NCBI GenBank assembly: GCA_950295325.1
Contig: OX485803.1
Location: 8,308,001-8,372,000 of the forward strand
DNA from: Polytrichum commune
Lineage: Eukaryota > Streptophyta > Polytrichopsida > Polytrichales > Polytrichaceae
Reading direction: 5' to 3'
DNA length: 64,000 bases
Positions within the stretch are counted from its first letter, which is position 1; the number at the start of each line of letters is the position of its first letter. The position numbers and the translations under genes were made by a program. The notes beneath the pieces were generated by a model. The model saw only the letters and a program-made list of their open reading frames with translations. It was not told where the DNA came from and made no database searches. Below, one piece after another: positions 35,095-45,332 of this stretch.

Positions 35095-35871
35095 TCACGT
35101 CTCTCTTGCGGGGTGAGATGGGTAGGATTTTCGATAAGAACCTTTAGGAGGTCTTCTAGAGGCTTCGGCAACATGTGCTTCTACCATGGTGGTAGTATGA
35201 TCCGGGGCAGCTGCTGTGGTGTGTACTTCGCGTGCGGGGCGGGATTCGGCATTCCTCAACAACAGTTGTTGGTGTTTCTCCACCAGCAGCAGATGTGACA
35301 TGAGGTTCGAATGTTTCTTGAACTTCATGTTCCGATATTGTTGAGACATGATCGCCGTAGCTGGGGGGAATGTTGATAAGGTCTTCTCCACCATCTCAGC
35401 CTCAGTTACGCGTTGGCCGCACAATCGGAGTTGCACGACGATGCGGTGAAGTTCGGAATTGAATGTGGCAAAGTCAGGGAAGTCCAAAACGCGTAGATTC
35501 GCCCAATCCGTGCGAGCTTCTGGAAGAAAAAGGACTTGCTGATGATCAAAGCGAGCTTGTAACTTGGTCCACAGGTCCGTTGGGTCATCTACCTCCAGGT
35601 ACTGCAGCCGAAGGGACTGGTCCATATGTCGACGAAGTAATGCAAGTGCTTGCCATTTGGATACCGCGGGTACCTCGGGAAGAACAGGAGGAATAACATT
35701 AGCTTCATCATCTGGGGTAGAGGGTAATGATTCTGGTGAATTATGTGTGAGAGTTTTAGCTAAGTCTTCTGCACATAATACTGTTCTTGCATCGTTGATC
35801 CATTCCAGGAAGTTGGATCCGTCTGCCTTTAAGGATGAAAACAATAGATTCTGAAGTCTGGACTCTGCCAT
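35095..35871 (-). CDS. gag: Copia Gag capsid domain, truncated by TGA
   Basis: A 258-codon frame starting at MAESRLQNLLFSSLKADGSN, an N-terminal motif typical of plant Copia Gag (UBN2/retrotran_gag class), which recognises the element's own RNA and forms the particle. Residues 90-135 include the characteristic ADPTDLWTKL-type segment (here VDDPTDLW followed by KLQARFDH). Residues 150-200 contain the FNSELHRI and KTLSTFPPATAIMSQQYR segments. The C-terminus is basic and runs into the knuckle region after a TGA (35095-35097) that in an active copy would be read through as sense. The start is preceded by an AT-rich leader with no other likely in-frame ATG. Confidence 0.92.
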   Translation of the reverse strand: MAESRLQNLLFSSLKADGSNFLEWINDARTVLCAEDLAKTLTHNSPESLPSTPDDEANVIPPVLPEVPAVSKWQALALLRRHMDQSLRLQYLEVDDPTDLWTKLQARFDHQQVLFLPEARTDWANLRVLDFPDFATFNSELHRIVVQLRLCGQRVTEAEMVEKTLSTFPPATAIMSQQYRNMKFKKHSNLMSHLLLVEKHQQLLLRNAESRPAREVHTTAAAPDHTTTMVEAHVAEASRRPPKGSYRKSYPSHPARET

Positions 35872-35974
35872 ATTTTATGACAGTTTGTACAACTAGTTGG
35901 ACAGTATTTAGGTATGTATGGTTGATACAAACAGAATAAAAATATGGTGTTTTATCTACTGGAAATATGGACAA

Positions 35975-37074
35975 GAGTTGTATATAAGGTCAGAATGTCG
36001 ACAGGGTGTATTCAGAGGTGGATATAGATGGTACATGTATTATATAACTAAACAGGGAATATCCAAACAGTATATAGGTAGAACAGGGTATATACAGATA
36101 GTATTTAGGTGGACAGAGACTATATAAATAGTATTTGAACAAACAGACAGTTTTTAGATAAACAGGGTGTAAATAGACAGAAAGAAATAAAGTCAGATGA
36201 AAACAAGATATATGAAAAGGTTAGTGGGTGTAGAAAATTCTTACAGAATTTTGGCAGAGTTTCGGTACATAAATGAGTATCCGAAACAGATTAGTATAAA
36301 GAGGAAAAATATACAGATTATATGTATATTTAATATATATATATAAGCAAAAAATATATATATATATATTAAGTGGAAAAAGGGTTAGTTTCTGAAATAA
36401 AATATTTTAGTAAAGACAAACAGAAATATGTATATATATATGTGTATAATATATATATATATCACAATAGGTTAGTAAATATAGCTGAAAACAAGGTTTA
36501 ACAACAAGTCTGTACTATATATGTATATATATATATATACCAAGTCAAAAAGTATAAAACAAACAGAAGTTAGTAATACTGACAGAAAATAAACAACAAC
36601 ATATGTGTATATATATATCAAAAAATGAAAGATAGGAGGATAAAACCAGGTATTGAGATTGTTCGGATGTGTTGTAAAATTTTGGGCAGCATAACGTTGC
36701 TATAGACAGAAAATGAGATTCTGAATTGAAAAATTGGGCAGTATAACACTTCTATAGACAGGAAAAAGGAGTCTGGTCTAAATAAATTTTGACAGCATAA
36801 CGTTTCAAAGTATAGAGAGGTGATCCAGGAAAAAGTGAAAGAGTTTATGATCTGGTGAAAATGTATCAGAATGTGGATCCTGTTTCTATATACCAAACTA
36901 TTGTGTCTATGTGATGTCAGGAGGATCAAAATGTGCTATATATATATGTATATAAGAAATCTAATAGAACTCACTCAGGTGATCACTCGGGTCCTCACAA
37001 GAGTATCTATCAGAGTATGTGTATAGAAGCAGTGTAGATGTAGAAGTAGAAGTAGAAAGTATGTAGCCAGGAGC
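35975..37074 (-). other. AT-rich leader of the Copia element with internal repeats
   Basis: Between the primer site and gag. It holds several TA microsatellites (about 36333-36370, 36427-36463 and 36517-36540), a set of ACAGTATTTAGGT-like motifs at about 35900-36130, and three imperfect copies of a roughly 55 bp unit near 36676, 36732 and 36787 around GGGCAGCATAACG. No coding frame is supported. Confidence 0.7.
36676..36820 (-). repeat. Three imperfect tandem repeats in the Copia leader
   Basis: Units begin TTTTGGGCAGCATAACGTTG, AATTGGGCAGTATAACACTT and TTTTGACAGCATAACGTTTC, spaced about 55 bp apart. Two also carry CTATAGACAG. Tandem leader repeats of this kind can be regulatory or packaging signals in plant LTR elements. 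Confidence 0.65.
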
Positions 37075-37088
37075 TCGTGCTGATAACG
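37075..37088 (-). other. Primer-binding site pairing with a tRNA-Ile anticodon arm
   Basis: Directly adjoining the 5' LTR with no spacer. The coding-strand sequence is CGTTATCAGCACGA. The plus strand, TCGTGCTGATAACG, matches the anticodon arm of plant nuclear tRNA-Ile(AAU) as I recall it, TCGTGCTAATAACG, with one difference at A34. That base is inosine in the mature tRNA, and inosine pairs with C, so all 14 positions would pair. The usual plant Copia site (complement of the initiator Met 3' end, TGGTATCAGAGC) is absent. This implies priming from a half-tRNA ending near position 40. Confidence 0.75.
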
Positions 37089-37517
37089 TGTTGAGACTGA
37101 AATACAGATGGTGTAGACAAAGTATTTTGGACAGTATGTAGGTGCAAATTCAGTACTACCTGCATACGGTAGAGCAGGGTATGTATATTGTATAAAATTA
37201 TAAAATAATAGTTCATGACACTTGGCACCATCTGATTGCACATAGGTGGCTGGCCATACTAACCAGGTTGATGTCCTGGTCGATACCCTCGGGATACCCG
37301 ACTGGGTTCCCTTAACTAAACTGGGTTAATTTCCTAATATCCTACTAAGTATCCAAGGTGTAATTAACTAAGTGATACCCTGGACCCAAGGTATCCACCC
37401 TAAGCCTCAAATGGCTTACCCTTAAATCCTCATATGGTTTACACCTTAAGCCTCAGAAGGCTAATCTGGTTATACATCAGATTGTTCCTAATTAGTTCTA
37501 AGACTAATTCTCTAACA
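37089..37517 (-). repeat. 5' LTR of the Copia element
   Basis: 429 bp, starting TGTTGAGACTG and ending CTCTAACA on the plus strand. It lacks the 55 bp segment present in the other LTR. A candidate TATA box in the coding sense lies near 37185-37200 (TTTTATACAATATA). The inverted repeat of the other LTR is present with one base changed. Confidence 0.95.
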
Positions 37518-37522
37518 ATAAC
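37518..37522. repeat. Target site duplication, Copia element, right
   Basis: ATAAC, matching 30883-30887. Confidence 0.9.
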
Positions 37523-38367
37523 AAGGGAGGAGGGGCAGCTCTCACATATCAAGGTAGATGATGCTTAAACTGTCACTTTGAGCACTAAGTGATCTCTTAC
37601 GAGGTGGAAAAAAAAAGAGGGGGTTTTCGTTAGCATTTGAGAGGGGTTTCAACGCACCAAAGTATGTATTATTTGAACTTTGTATGCAAAAGTTATGAAG
37701 GGTTCAAAATTTTATTGGTAGATGAACTCGACACCAACATGGATGCATGGTGTTAAGGTGGTGGATATTTTTCAAATCACTATGTAGTTGTAGTGCAAGA
37801 TTATAGGATGTTGCTTTCATCGTGCTCTACCTTATATAGTGTGTGGCCTTATTATGAGCACTTCCAAATTCTAGCAATTGGATTAGATTGAACATTGTCT
37901 CAGTCACTGAGCAATTACAAACCATGAAGGTTTATCATTCCCAGTTTCTATAATTGTGGTTGAGATGCAAAGCTATAATATGACGGAGTGAGAATCACCT
38001 TAGGAGTGACTAATTAAGGAGAGTGACCACACAAGACCAACATATACACCTCGGTGCAGGGAACTAGAGTCTTTTAAGAGGGTTCGTAAAGTGAAACTTT
38101 TCGTTTCTTTTCTTGTGTTGATCCATTTGCCTCTTACTTAATGTAGATAGTACTAAAACCAACACCCGCCCCACCCAGAACCAACACCGCAAAATCTTGC
38201 ACAACAAAAATGCACAACCATCATGAGAATGTCCATCACCTTAGCATCAAAAATTCAAACCCCTATAACTTTCACACATGGAATTCAAATAAGACACACT
38301 TTGGTGCATCAAAACCCCATGTGCTAACAAAGGATGTTCAAATTGCCCGGCGCCTAATTTGGCAATT
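37523..38367. other. Gene-free flank
   Basis: Continues the pre-insertion host sequence interrupted at 30887. No gene or repeat family is recognised. Confidence 0.45.
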
Positions 38368-38370
38368 TTA

Positions 38371-38870
38371 GGGCCACTTCACACACGAGACTAGGAGCCT
38401 GTGACCATTACACTTCAAGCACTCTCATTGGTGGAAAAGGCGGAGCTAGTCCAAGTTCGCTTCACACCACGTTTTAGGGACCAACGGAGTATGTGAATGC
38501 AAGATGGATGTAAAGTCTACATGGATTCCTACATGGCATCGAATGGATCATGTTTCATGGTCACTTGGACTATTCTCAAAAACAACCTCTTGGAGGTAGG
38601 CCTAACACAAAACCGGGAGACCATGACACTGTGAATACTCACAACCATTGATGTATTCTATTGTATCATGTGTGAGGACCTGCAGGAATAAAAATTCATT
38701 GAAATAGCATTGGTTGAAGGTCCGGTCACATATGGCTTCACAATACACTTGAGGATCCATGACCACACTACATGATTTTGGAGGCGCATTGGGACAGCCT
38801 TTGGACACTTTTTCTTGTGGGCTCTCACAATCCCATGGTCACGGCTCTTGGCTCATGTGTGAAGTGGCCC
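38371..38870 (+). mobile_element. Family C PIF/Harbinger-like (Tourist) MITE, intact copy, 500 bp
   Basis: Inverted ends GGGCCACTTCACACACGAG and GGGCCACTTCACACATGAG, with similarity continuing about 40 bp inward (GAGCC then GTGACCAT). It is flanked by TTA at 38368-38370 and 38871-38873. A 3 bp TTA/TAA duplication with GG-starting ends is the PIF/Harbinger signature. Non-coding. The same family forms the nest at 20731-21540. Confidence 0.85.
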
Positions 38871-39125
38871 TTAGCACTTCGATTTACCCATGCAACTTTG
38901 CAAGACCTACAAATCAGCACCATTCACAACAAAAACTACTAGCATGAGTAGTAGGCTCACATAATTACTGGACACGAACTTGGAAGTGTGAAGCTTCTTT
39001 TTGCAGTTGGTGTCTCGGCCACCTCATTAGCAGTGTACCACATGACGAGCCCGACCGACTGCTGATTGCTTTAGTGCTAATTATGAGCGCAAAAGCAAAG
39101 CAATCTCTCTCTCTTTTTCAATAAA

Positions 39126-39345
39126 CGCGGAGAACTGGCCGCTAGTTACAGATGAACTGGCTGTGTTTCAGAAATGACCGGTTGAACTTCAAGACTTTGA
39201 GAAACATTACTGACCGTTTTCCATAGAGGAATCTATAGAATATACCCCAAATTAATCAGAGAAAAACCAAAGGATTACCAGTTGGACTTGGGAACACTAG
39301 GGTTTTGACCGATTATGTCCCAAAATCTCCCCGGACACTGCCCTT
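39126..39345 (+). repeat. Family A (AACCGGTT) dispersed repeat, copy 3
   Basis: Shows GAACTGGC, GACCGGTTGAACTTCAAGAC, AGAGGAATCTATAGAATATA and TTGGACTTGGGAACACTAGG in family order, ending near ATTATGTCCCAAAATCTCCC. Confidence 0.65.
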
Positions 39346-39359
39346 TTTAACATAACATT

Positions 39360-39860
39360 TGCAAGCTTAGTAGTCGAACTCCGGGCAGCCCAAAGGAAGG
39401 AAAGAAGGAAAAGGGAAAGGGAAAGGGAAAGGAAAGGAAGGGAAGGGGAAGGGGGCCTGGCTTGCTGCCTGCCACAGTGGTGTACTTGGAGTCCAGCCAC
39501 CCAAAAAGGATTGTACGAGGCAGAATCGAATCGGACAAAGCCAGGTGTCTGGGTGGAGCGGTCAGTTACTTTATATGAGCTTTAGTAGTTAAAACCCTAT
39601 TTTGTGTGTTAAAAAGGCCACGGCACTTGGATCCTGCAAGTACTCCTAAAATCCCACTGATTACACTGCGGACCTAGCTACTCCTCCTCCTCCTTCCTCC
39701 TCCTCCTAACTTATGGGCACCAGACCAGCTCCCCTCCCCTCCCCTCCCCTCCCACTAAATTTCTCGGGAACCGCTTACGCAAAGCCCGGCCGCCTGTTGT
39801 AGTATGAGTATGTTGTTGTTGTTGTCGTCGTAGGCGGCCCATCATGCACTGTGGGATCTC
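39360..39860. other. GC-rich low-complexity stretch
   Basis: Polypurine GGGAAA/GGAAA repeats (about 39392-39452), CTC repeats (about 39680-39709), a CCCCT repeat (about 39730-39753) and a GTT/GTC triplet run (about 39810-39830). No gene is supported, but composition differs from the surroundings. Confidence 0.5.
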
Positions 39861-40107
39861 ACCAGGGCATTTCCCCACGCATTCTTCCCATTTTGTTGTT
39901 TTGGAAAACAATGGAACCGTATTCAGCCCAATAAGTGTTGTTCATATGGTGTTAATCAACCAACAACTAGCTTTTAATCATGGACTTCTCTTACCGGAAT
40001 TCGAATGGGAATATATATATATATATATATAAACAAACATAATGCATGCTTCCATGCGTCCCATGTCAATCCGCATGCAAGGATAGCGAAAATTCAGGGC
40101 CATAATA

Positions 40108-40131
40108 TAGATAGATAGATAGATAGATAGA
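40108..40131 (+). repeat. GATA microsatellite
   Basis: A tandem run of ATAG/GATA units of about 24 bp. A short TA run lies just upstream at about 40012-40031. Confidence 0.9.
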
Positions 40132-40249
40132 TTGTGAATGACTCGATCATTGATGGCCTTGGGCCCCTCCCCTTTGTAGAAATGGTGCAGTGGGGATGAG
40201 TCGTGTAATGTTATGCGAAACTTACTATAGCCATGTTACTCATGTAGAT

Positions 40250-40590
40250 AGGTATGAAACGCTTACTTTTTCAATTAGTTCCACTTTGTCTAGGATATGA
40301 AACACACGATTAGTACAAGATGGTTAGCAAATCCAGTTCGTGACCTCAACCACTTCCCTCTTGATTCTCAAAGCTCGTATGAATATCTTGTCCATTATCA
40401 AAGTGAAGATTATGGTGCTCATTAAACGGGCATACAAGTCCCCCAACCATGTCGATTGTATTAGATTGGTTATCATGTTTTGAACACATACTCCAATCAC
40501 TTTGAAGACATACATCTTTTTGGAATCCGTTCTTGGAGCCCACAGTTAAACACCCCACATACCACTGAATGAGACACGTTTGCCATAGGG
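40250..40590 (+). repeat. Family H dispersed repeat, copy 3
   Basis: The reference copy used here. Landmarks are ACGATTAGTACAAGATGGTT, AAGCTCGTATGAATATCTTG, TGGTTATCATGTTTTGAACA and TTCTTGGAGCCCACA. Confidence 0.65.
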
Positions 40591-41879
40591 GCGATGGTTT
40601 ATGGGGTGGTTGAAGAGGTGACAATTTGAGGATTGAATTTGCTATACCTTATTGGGACACATGATGTTTGATTTTCTCTATTTTTTACTCTACAAATAAC
40701 AACCGACCCCTCAATTTCGGGAGCTCGGGATGTTGTGCCCACAGCCTTGAGGTAAGTGGTGTAATGAAGCCCCAAATCCGCAATCCCGAGAAAGCTCAAT
40801 CTTGCACCCCTCCCTACACAAGAGCGAGCGAGATAGAATAGAGGTATCTTTTATAAATATATATATATGTCCGTTGGTCACATGAGGATCAAGCCGGACA
40901 CTCATCATTTTGCCTTGAAAAGTTGATCGACCGCCACCACTGTAGAGTCTTATGATATCTGCCCGAGGAGCCAAGAAATCCCGGAGAGCATGGGAGTTGC
41001 ACCCAGCTAAGTTAGCTAGCTAGCCAGCTAGCTAAGCCATGCCTCATAAGCAGCCTCCGCATTAGAGTTATTTGTAAAGGGAAGCAGTTGAAACCATGGG
41101 TTTAGATCCAAACCCCGAGTTTAGGAGAATTAAGACAAAGTCCTTCAATTAAATGTTTAAATTATCATACACAAAGAGTGGTGTCGGGTTATTAAAAATT
41201 GGTTTTTTGGTTTGTCTTACTAGGATGGGTGGGTCAAATTAGCATTGCATATGCTGATATGGGATTTAGGATAGTGGGTTTGCATGTGCATATCCTATTC
41301 GAAATCTTAATATTCTCTCAAAGTTTGAGAGGTGGAAAGAGGAGGTCCCAAAAGTTTCACCCAACTTTTAAAATGGGCTCCAATGTACAACAAGCTAACA
41401 AGCTCTTAATGGAAAGTTTTATCAAACAAGGATCAACCCCACGGTTTCAACCCTCTTTGAGGGACTTTACGGATAACTCTGTTAGTTGCACTGATATATC
41501 TATATATAGATATATATATGTGTACAATTAGGTTGCCCTACAACATATGTCGGCATTTCACATTATTTTGAATATTTGTTACCAAATCAACCAAATATGA
41601 AAAAAACCATTGTTTGTTGTGGTTGCTACAGGGATGAATTAACCAAATTATTAGTTTTTGTGATCTCATACTCAAAATTTGCATGGATAAAGAGGAAACC
41701 TATTTGCAAAGGCAACCTAATTGCACATGTCAGTTTTGTCCATCGGCCTAACATCAATACATTTGCCTCTAACTCTATTTTTCATGCCCTACATGAACTC
41801 CTCTTGAGGCAGCTCTACTTCCAATAAATCTAGCAAAATAATATACCGAGCAAGGTAGATGGGTCTTAAATGTTTTAAC

Positions 41880-42240
41880 TTTTTCTAACCAACCCGCCTT
41901 TTTTATGATATGAAACACATAATTAGTACAAGATGGTCAACAAATCCATATTGAGGCCGTAGCCACTTTCCTCATTAACTTTGGAGCTAATTTTCAGATC
42001 TTGTTCATTGTCAAAGTGAAGATTCTCGTGCTCATATAATGGTCATATAGGTCCTTCCCAATAACCAACACTATTGAGTTTGGAAGGGTTACCAAATTTG
42101 GAGCATGTAGTCCAATCTCTTTTGGACACATATCTTTTTGATATATGTTGATGAAGTCATATCTAACCACATACCATTCCAATGTAGGTGTCCAATTAAA
42201 ATAAGTCACCAAATTATGGATGTTCACCTTATTAGAATGA
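41880..42240 (+). repeat. Family H dispersed repeat, copy 4
   Basis: Contains ATAATTAGTACAAGATGGTC, TGTCAAAGTGAAGATTCTCG, GTAGTCCAATCTCTTTTGGA and CATACCATTCCAATGTAGGT. Confidence 0.65.
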
Positions 42241-42539
42241 AAGTTACAGCACAACTAAGGTTCTTTAGCAATTAAAGTAATAAATAATAAATAACCAACA
42301 TCGGGCAATCCGACATGAAGTTGAGCCCGTTGGTCCTACCCTGCTCAAGAATTCTCTTGATGCGGGATGGGGTTTACTGCCTACCTTGCGGTGGGTGGGC
42401 TCTTGGCTTCCTACCTATCTAGCTAGTTTATTTTGTCAAGTAGAGAGATGATTTCATAGCAGGAATCAAACTGCCAATCACTTCATTTAGAAACGGTACC
42501 TCTCCACTATCACCTGGTAGTTTAGGGTCATCTCAGACC

Positions 42540-43680
42540 AATTTAAGTAAACATTTATGTTGGGAAGGTGAAAATGAAGAAAGCTCTTTTACATCTTATA
42601 CATTTCTATGTCTATGGAGCTAACCACAAATATGACAACAAACGACCCTCAATTCATAAGTCCATTATGCTCTAGTTGGGATGTACCAGTTCATCTCAAT
42701 CTAATCATAGGAAGCTTGTTCCCATAGCTCTTTTATCCAACACGTTTGTCTGTGGCTTTATTTATTTTTAATAAAGTCCTACCGTAGCTCCTTCCTAGGT
42801 GGCTCTACAATGAAATGAAATGAAATGAATTGAAATTGATTTCTAAAGTGTGAGAAGCCAAAAGGCTAGTGGCACTAAAAGTACATCAGGGTGGTGTCAA
42901 ACTGGCTATTTTCCTAGTGTGGCGGAGTGCGCTAGCCTCATGAAATAGAGATGAATGTCAACTTGATGATCTTATTGAAAGAAAGACTTGAGGCTCCCTA
43001 AAACTACGTTCTCAAATATCGATGAAAACTTATGTTCAATGAGGTTATATAGGAGACACTCCAACACAACGTGTGCCACGTTTTCAACCACATTGCACAA
43101 AAAGAGCAACAACATTTTACCAAGCACATTGATTTGTAAGTTATGTGGCTAGAGCTTTATAGTGTTTAGGTAAACTCATTCATTGGGAATGTGAAAACTT
43201 AGAGAGGTAATTATGGCTTGACCTTTTTTTTGCAAATTTCTAGTGGAATTGACTCCACAAATGATTGAAGAAGTTTTCTTTTAGTCTACTATTTGGGATA
43301 AATCGGTTGCTCTCAATGAAATGAAATCGATTTTAAAGTCCCAGAAGCCAAAATACCTATGGGACTAGATCTAATAGGGAGTTTGTTTATACTAGAGCTT
43401 TTTCATCCAATATGTTTGCTCTAACTCTATTTTTAGATCCCACATGAACTCCTCCCCAAGCGGCTCCGCAATAAGCTTGAAAGTTGCCGCTAGAGCTTCA
43501 TGGTGTTCAGGCAAACTCATTTATTGGGAGGGTAAAAATACCAAAAGCTCTTTTTATAACTTCAAATTGAAATATTCTAGTTATATTGGCTCCAAAACCG
43601 GCAATATAGATCCTCCATTAGTCTACCAAGGTCCCATTCGAATCAATCAACTCTCAAAAGCTTGAGCCGAAGATTACAAA
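42540..43680. repeat. Family M degenerate repeat array
   Basis: Recurring segments at irregular spacing: TTGGGAAGGTG/TTGGGAATGTG/TTGGGAGGGTA, GCTTTATAGTGTTTAGGTAAA versus GCTTCATGGTGTTCAGGCAAA, GAAGCCAAAA..TAGTGGCACTA versus GAAGCCAAAATACCTATGGGA, and TCTAACTCTATTTTT with CATGAACTCCTC (also near 41768). It looks like several eroded copies of one unit. Related text in inverted order is near 55790-55930. Confidence 0.5.
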
Positions 43681-43759
43681 TGAATGAGCTCCATTGATGA
43701 GACTCTAAGTTGGTCGTGGCTCATGCAATCTATGACTTGCAGGCACCGTTGATTAAGCC

Positions 43760-43983
43760 CTACACTAAACACTGTATTTAGTATCATTTACTATTTGGAG
43801 CTACACAATGCTTATATCTATTTAATGTATATATTATATTTACCAATAAATGTCAAATTGGTAGTGTGGACATTATAGAACACTAACAACTTTACTTGGT
43901 AAAAAATTACATTTGGAGTAAACAAATACAACATTGTGTGACTCCAAATAGTCCGTGACACTAAATTCTCACATATAGTGTAG
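43760..43983 (+). mobile_element. Family D MITE, copy 2
   Basis: About 224 bp with long imperfect inverted ends: left CTACACTAAACACTG then ATTTAGTATCATTTACTATTTGG; right (reverse complement) CTACACTATATGTGAG then ATTTAGTGTCACGGACTATTTGG. Inside, CTTGGTAAAAAATTACAT matches copy 1. No clear target duplication. Confidence 0.6.
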
Positions 43984-44094
43984 TTATGTTGACTTTGCTT
44001 GAAGTTTTGCAGCTGCACTGGGCTTAGCTATAGTTAGCACTAGCTAAGGATAACATAATCAACGTTGCCTTCTAGCTAACTTCCTAACAATCTG

Positions 44095-44105
44095 TGGGAG
44101 GAGGT
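44095..44105 (+). repeat. Left target site duplication of family O element
   Basis: TGGGAGGAGGT, repeated exactly at 44494-44504. Confidence 0.7.
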
Positions 44106-44493
44106 ATTGTTCAAGATTGAAGTCTTCAATGCCCTTCGAACGCAATTTGGCCCTTCAAAATATATCTCTCTCAAAATAGCCCTTCACAACGCAACCCCAA
44201 ATTGAAAATGAAGACATCACTGAAGTCCTCAATACAATATGCCTGCCACAAGAACCAACAAGCGTAGGGCATTGTCACTACAAGAAATGGAGTTAGGTGG
44301 TTGATTCTTAATTCTTCACATTGTACTGGAAGCATGTACCATGTAATTCATGCACAAGTTTAATATGAGTTTCGTATATCATTTCTATATTCTTGCATTG
44401 ACGTCTTGGATTTGAACCAACCCTTCAACTGAAGAGCTGAAATTTGAGAACCCTTGAAAATGAAACTCATATGAGGGCTTCAATCTTGAACAC
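44106..44493 (+). mobile_element. Family O MITE with 11 bp duplication, 388 bp
   Basis: Inverted ends ATTGTTCAAGATTGAAG and (right, reverse complement) GTGTTCAAGATTGAAG. Flanked by an exact 11 bp duplication. Subterminal repeats such as GAAGTCTTCAAT and GAAGTCCTCAAT occur inside. A 9-11 bp duplication fits Mutator-like elements. Non-coding. Confidence 0.65.
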
Positions 44494-44566
44494 TGGGAGG
44501 AGGTGCACTAATCTATATAGACTACACCATTTATGTTGTTTATGCCCCACTCCCACCTTACTTTAG

Positions 44567-45062
44567 CTAAGACTAAAAGTTGGTTTTAAAAACCTGGCCT
44601 TCACACCATCGACATTATCTAGTGCCGAGCCTAGTTGGCAAATGATGTGGCAGGGCTTAAAAGTGGAGGTTTTAAGCCTCAACCACCGACCCTCCCATCG
44701 GTACTTAAACATGAGGCAAGAATATAGGACATTTAAAAGTGTCACCTCCCGCCCTTGTGATTGGTTGCTTTTTAGTCTTATCTATGAGGGCACGAGGAGC
44801 TCCATTAACAAAAACCAATGGTAAGATAGATGCGTAGTAAGGCATTTGGGGATGGGACAAAAACTATCCAACATTCATTGCTTGGTAAATAAAACAATGA
44901 ACATGTGTGAAAGCTACTGAACTAAAACCTACTTGAAAAATCTCCGGAGCAAGTTCTTGTAGGTGCATTGGGATAGCCAGATGCCTCCACTATAACCGAG
45001 GGAGCTTTACCCAGTTTTTAGGAAATACTTTGGTTATTGGTGAAGTCAGGTGGGAAGGGGGC
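44567..45062 (-). repeat. Family B repeat, copy 2
   Basis: An inverted counterpart of 18891-19375. Its first part (44567-44787) has inverted ends GCTAAGACTAAAAG and (reverse complement) GATAAGACTAAAAAG, which suggests that a MITE of about 220 bp forms half of the unit. Confidence 0.7.
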
Positions 45063-45094
45063 ATTGGCATCACTTATTAATGGGAGTTACAGTG

Positions 45095-45280
45095 TGCTAT
45101 GATGTTTTAATATGGATCTCATTTCTTACCAACAAAGGTCAAATTGGTTGTTTGGCTACTATATAACATTAACATCTTTACTTGGTAAAAAAATCATTTA
45201 CAATGAAATATTATAGCAATGCGTAACTCTGAATAGTAAGTGACATTAAATACCATAAACAATGTAGTAATGTGCCCAAA
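45095..45280 (+). repeat. Family D element, partial copy 4
   Basis: Contains CAAATTGGTTGTTTGGCTAC, CTTTACTTGGTAAAAAAATC and the D-type right end AGTGACATTAAATACCATAA followed by CAATGTAG. The left end is missing or degraded. Confidence 0.5.
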
Positions 45281-45332
45281 CTAAGTATGATTGGGCTTTG
45301 GGCACCCTACAGAGAACAAATAAAATTGGGCA

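Larger units (their letters stand above)
30888..37517 (-). mobile_element. Ty1/Copia LTR retrotransposon, complete structure, inactive
   Basis: A 6.63 kb element flanked by ATAAC duplications, with TG...CA LTRs, a polypurine tract, a primer-binding site, and the domain order gag, protease, integrase, reverse transcriptase, RNase H reading right to left. That order defines Copia. The single expected reading frame is broken by TGA at 35095-35097 and 34639-34641, a frame change in or near a seven-base homopolymer (33304-33310), TAG at 33024-33026 and 32859-32861, and a frame change near 32310. LTRs differ at about five substitutions plus three indels. It could only move with proteins supplied by another copy. 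A 1.2 kb AT-rich leader separates the 5' LTR from gag. Confidence 0.95.

Noticed and set aside
40711-40974. Minus-strand 87-codon frame, with GAGGTAAGT near it
   Set aside because: The donor-like GTAAGT is on the opposite strand from the frame, and no homology is seen.
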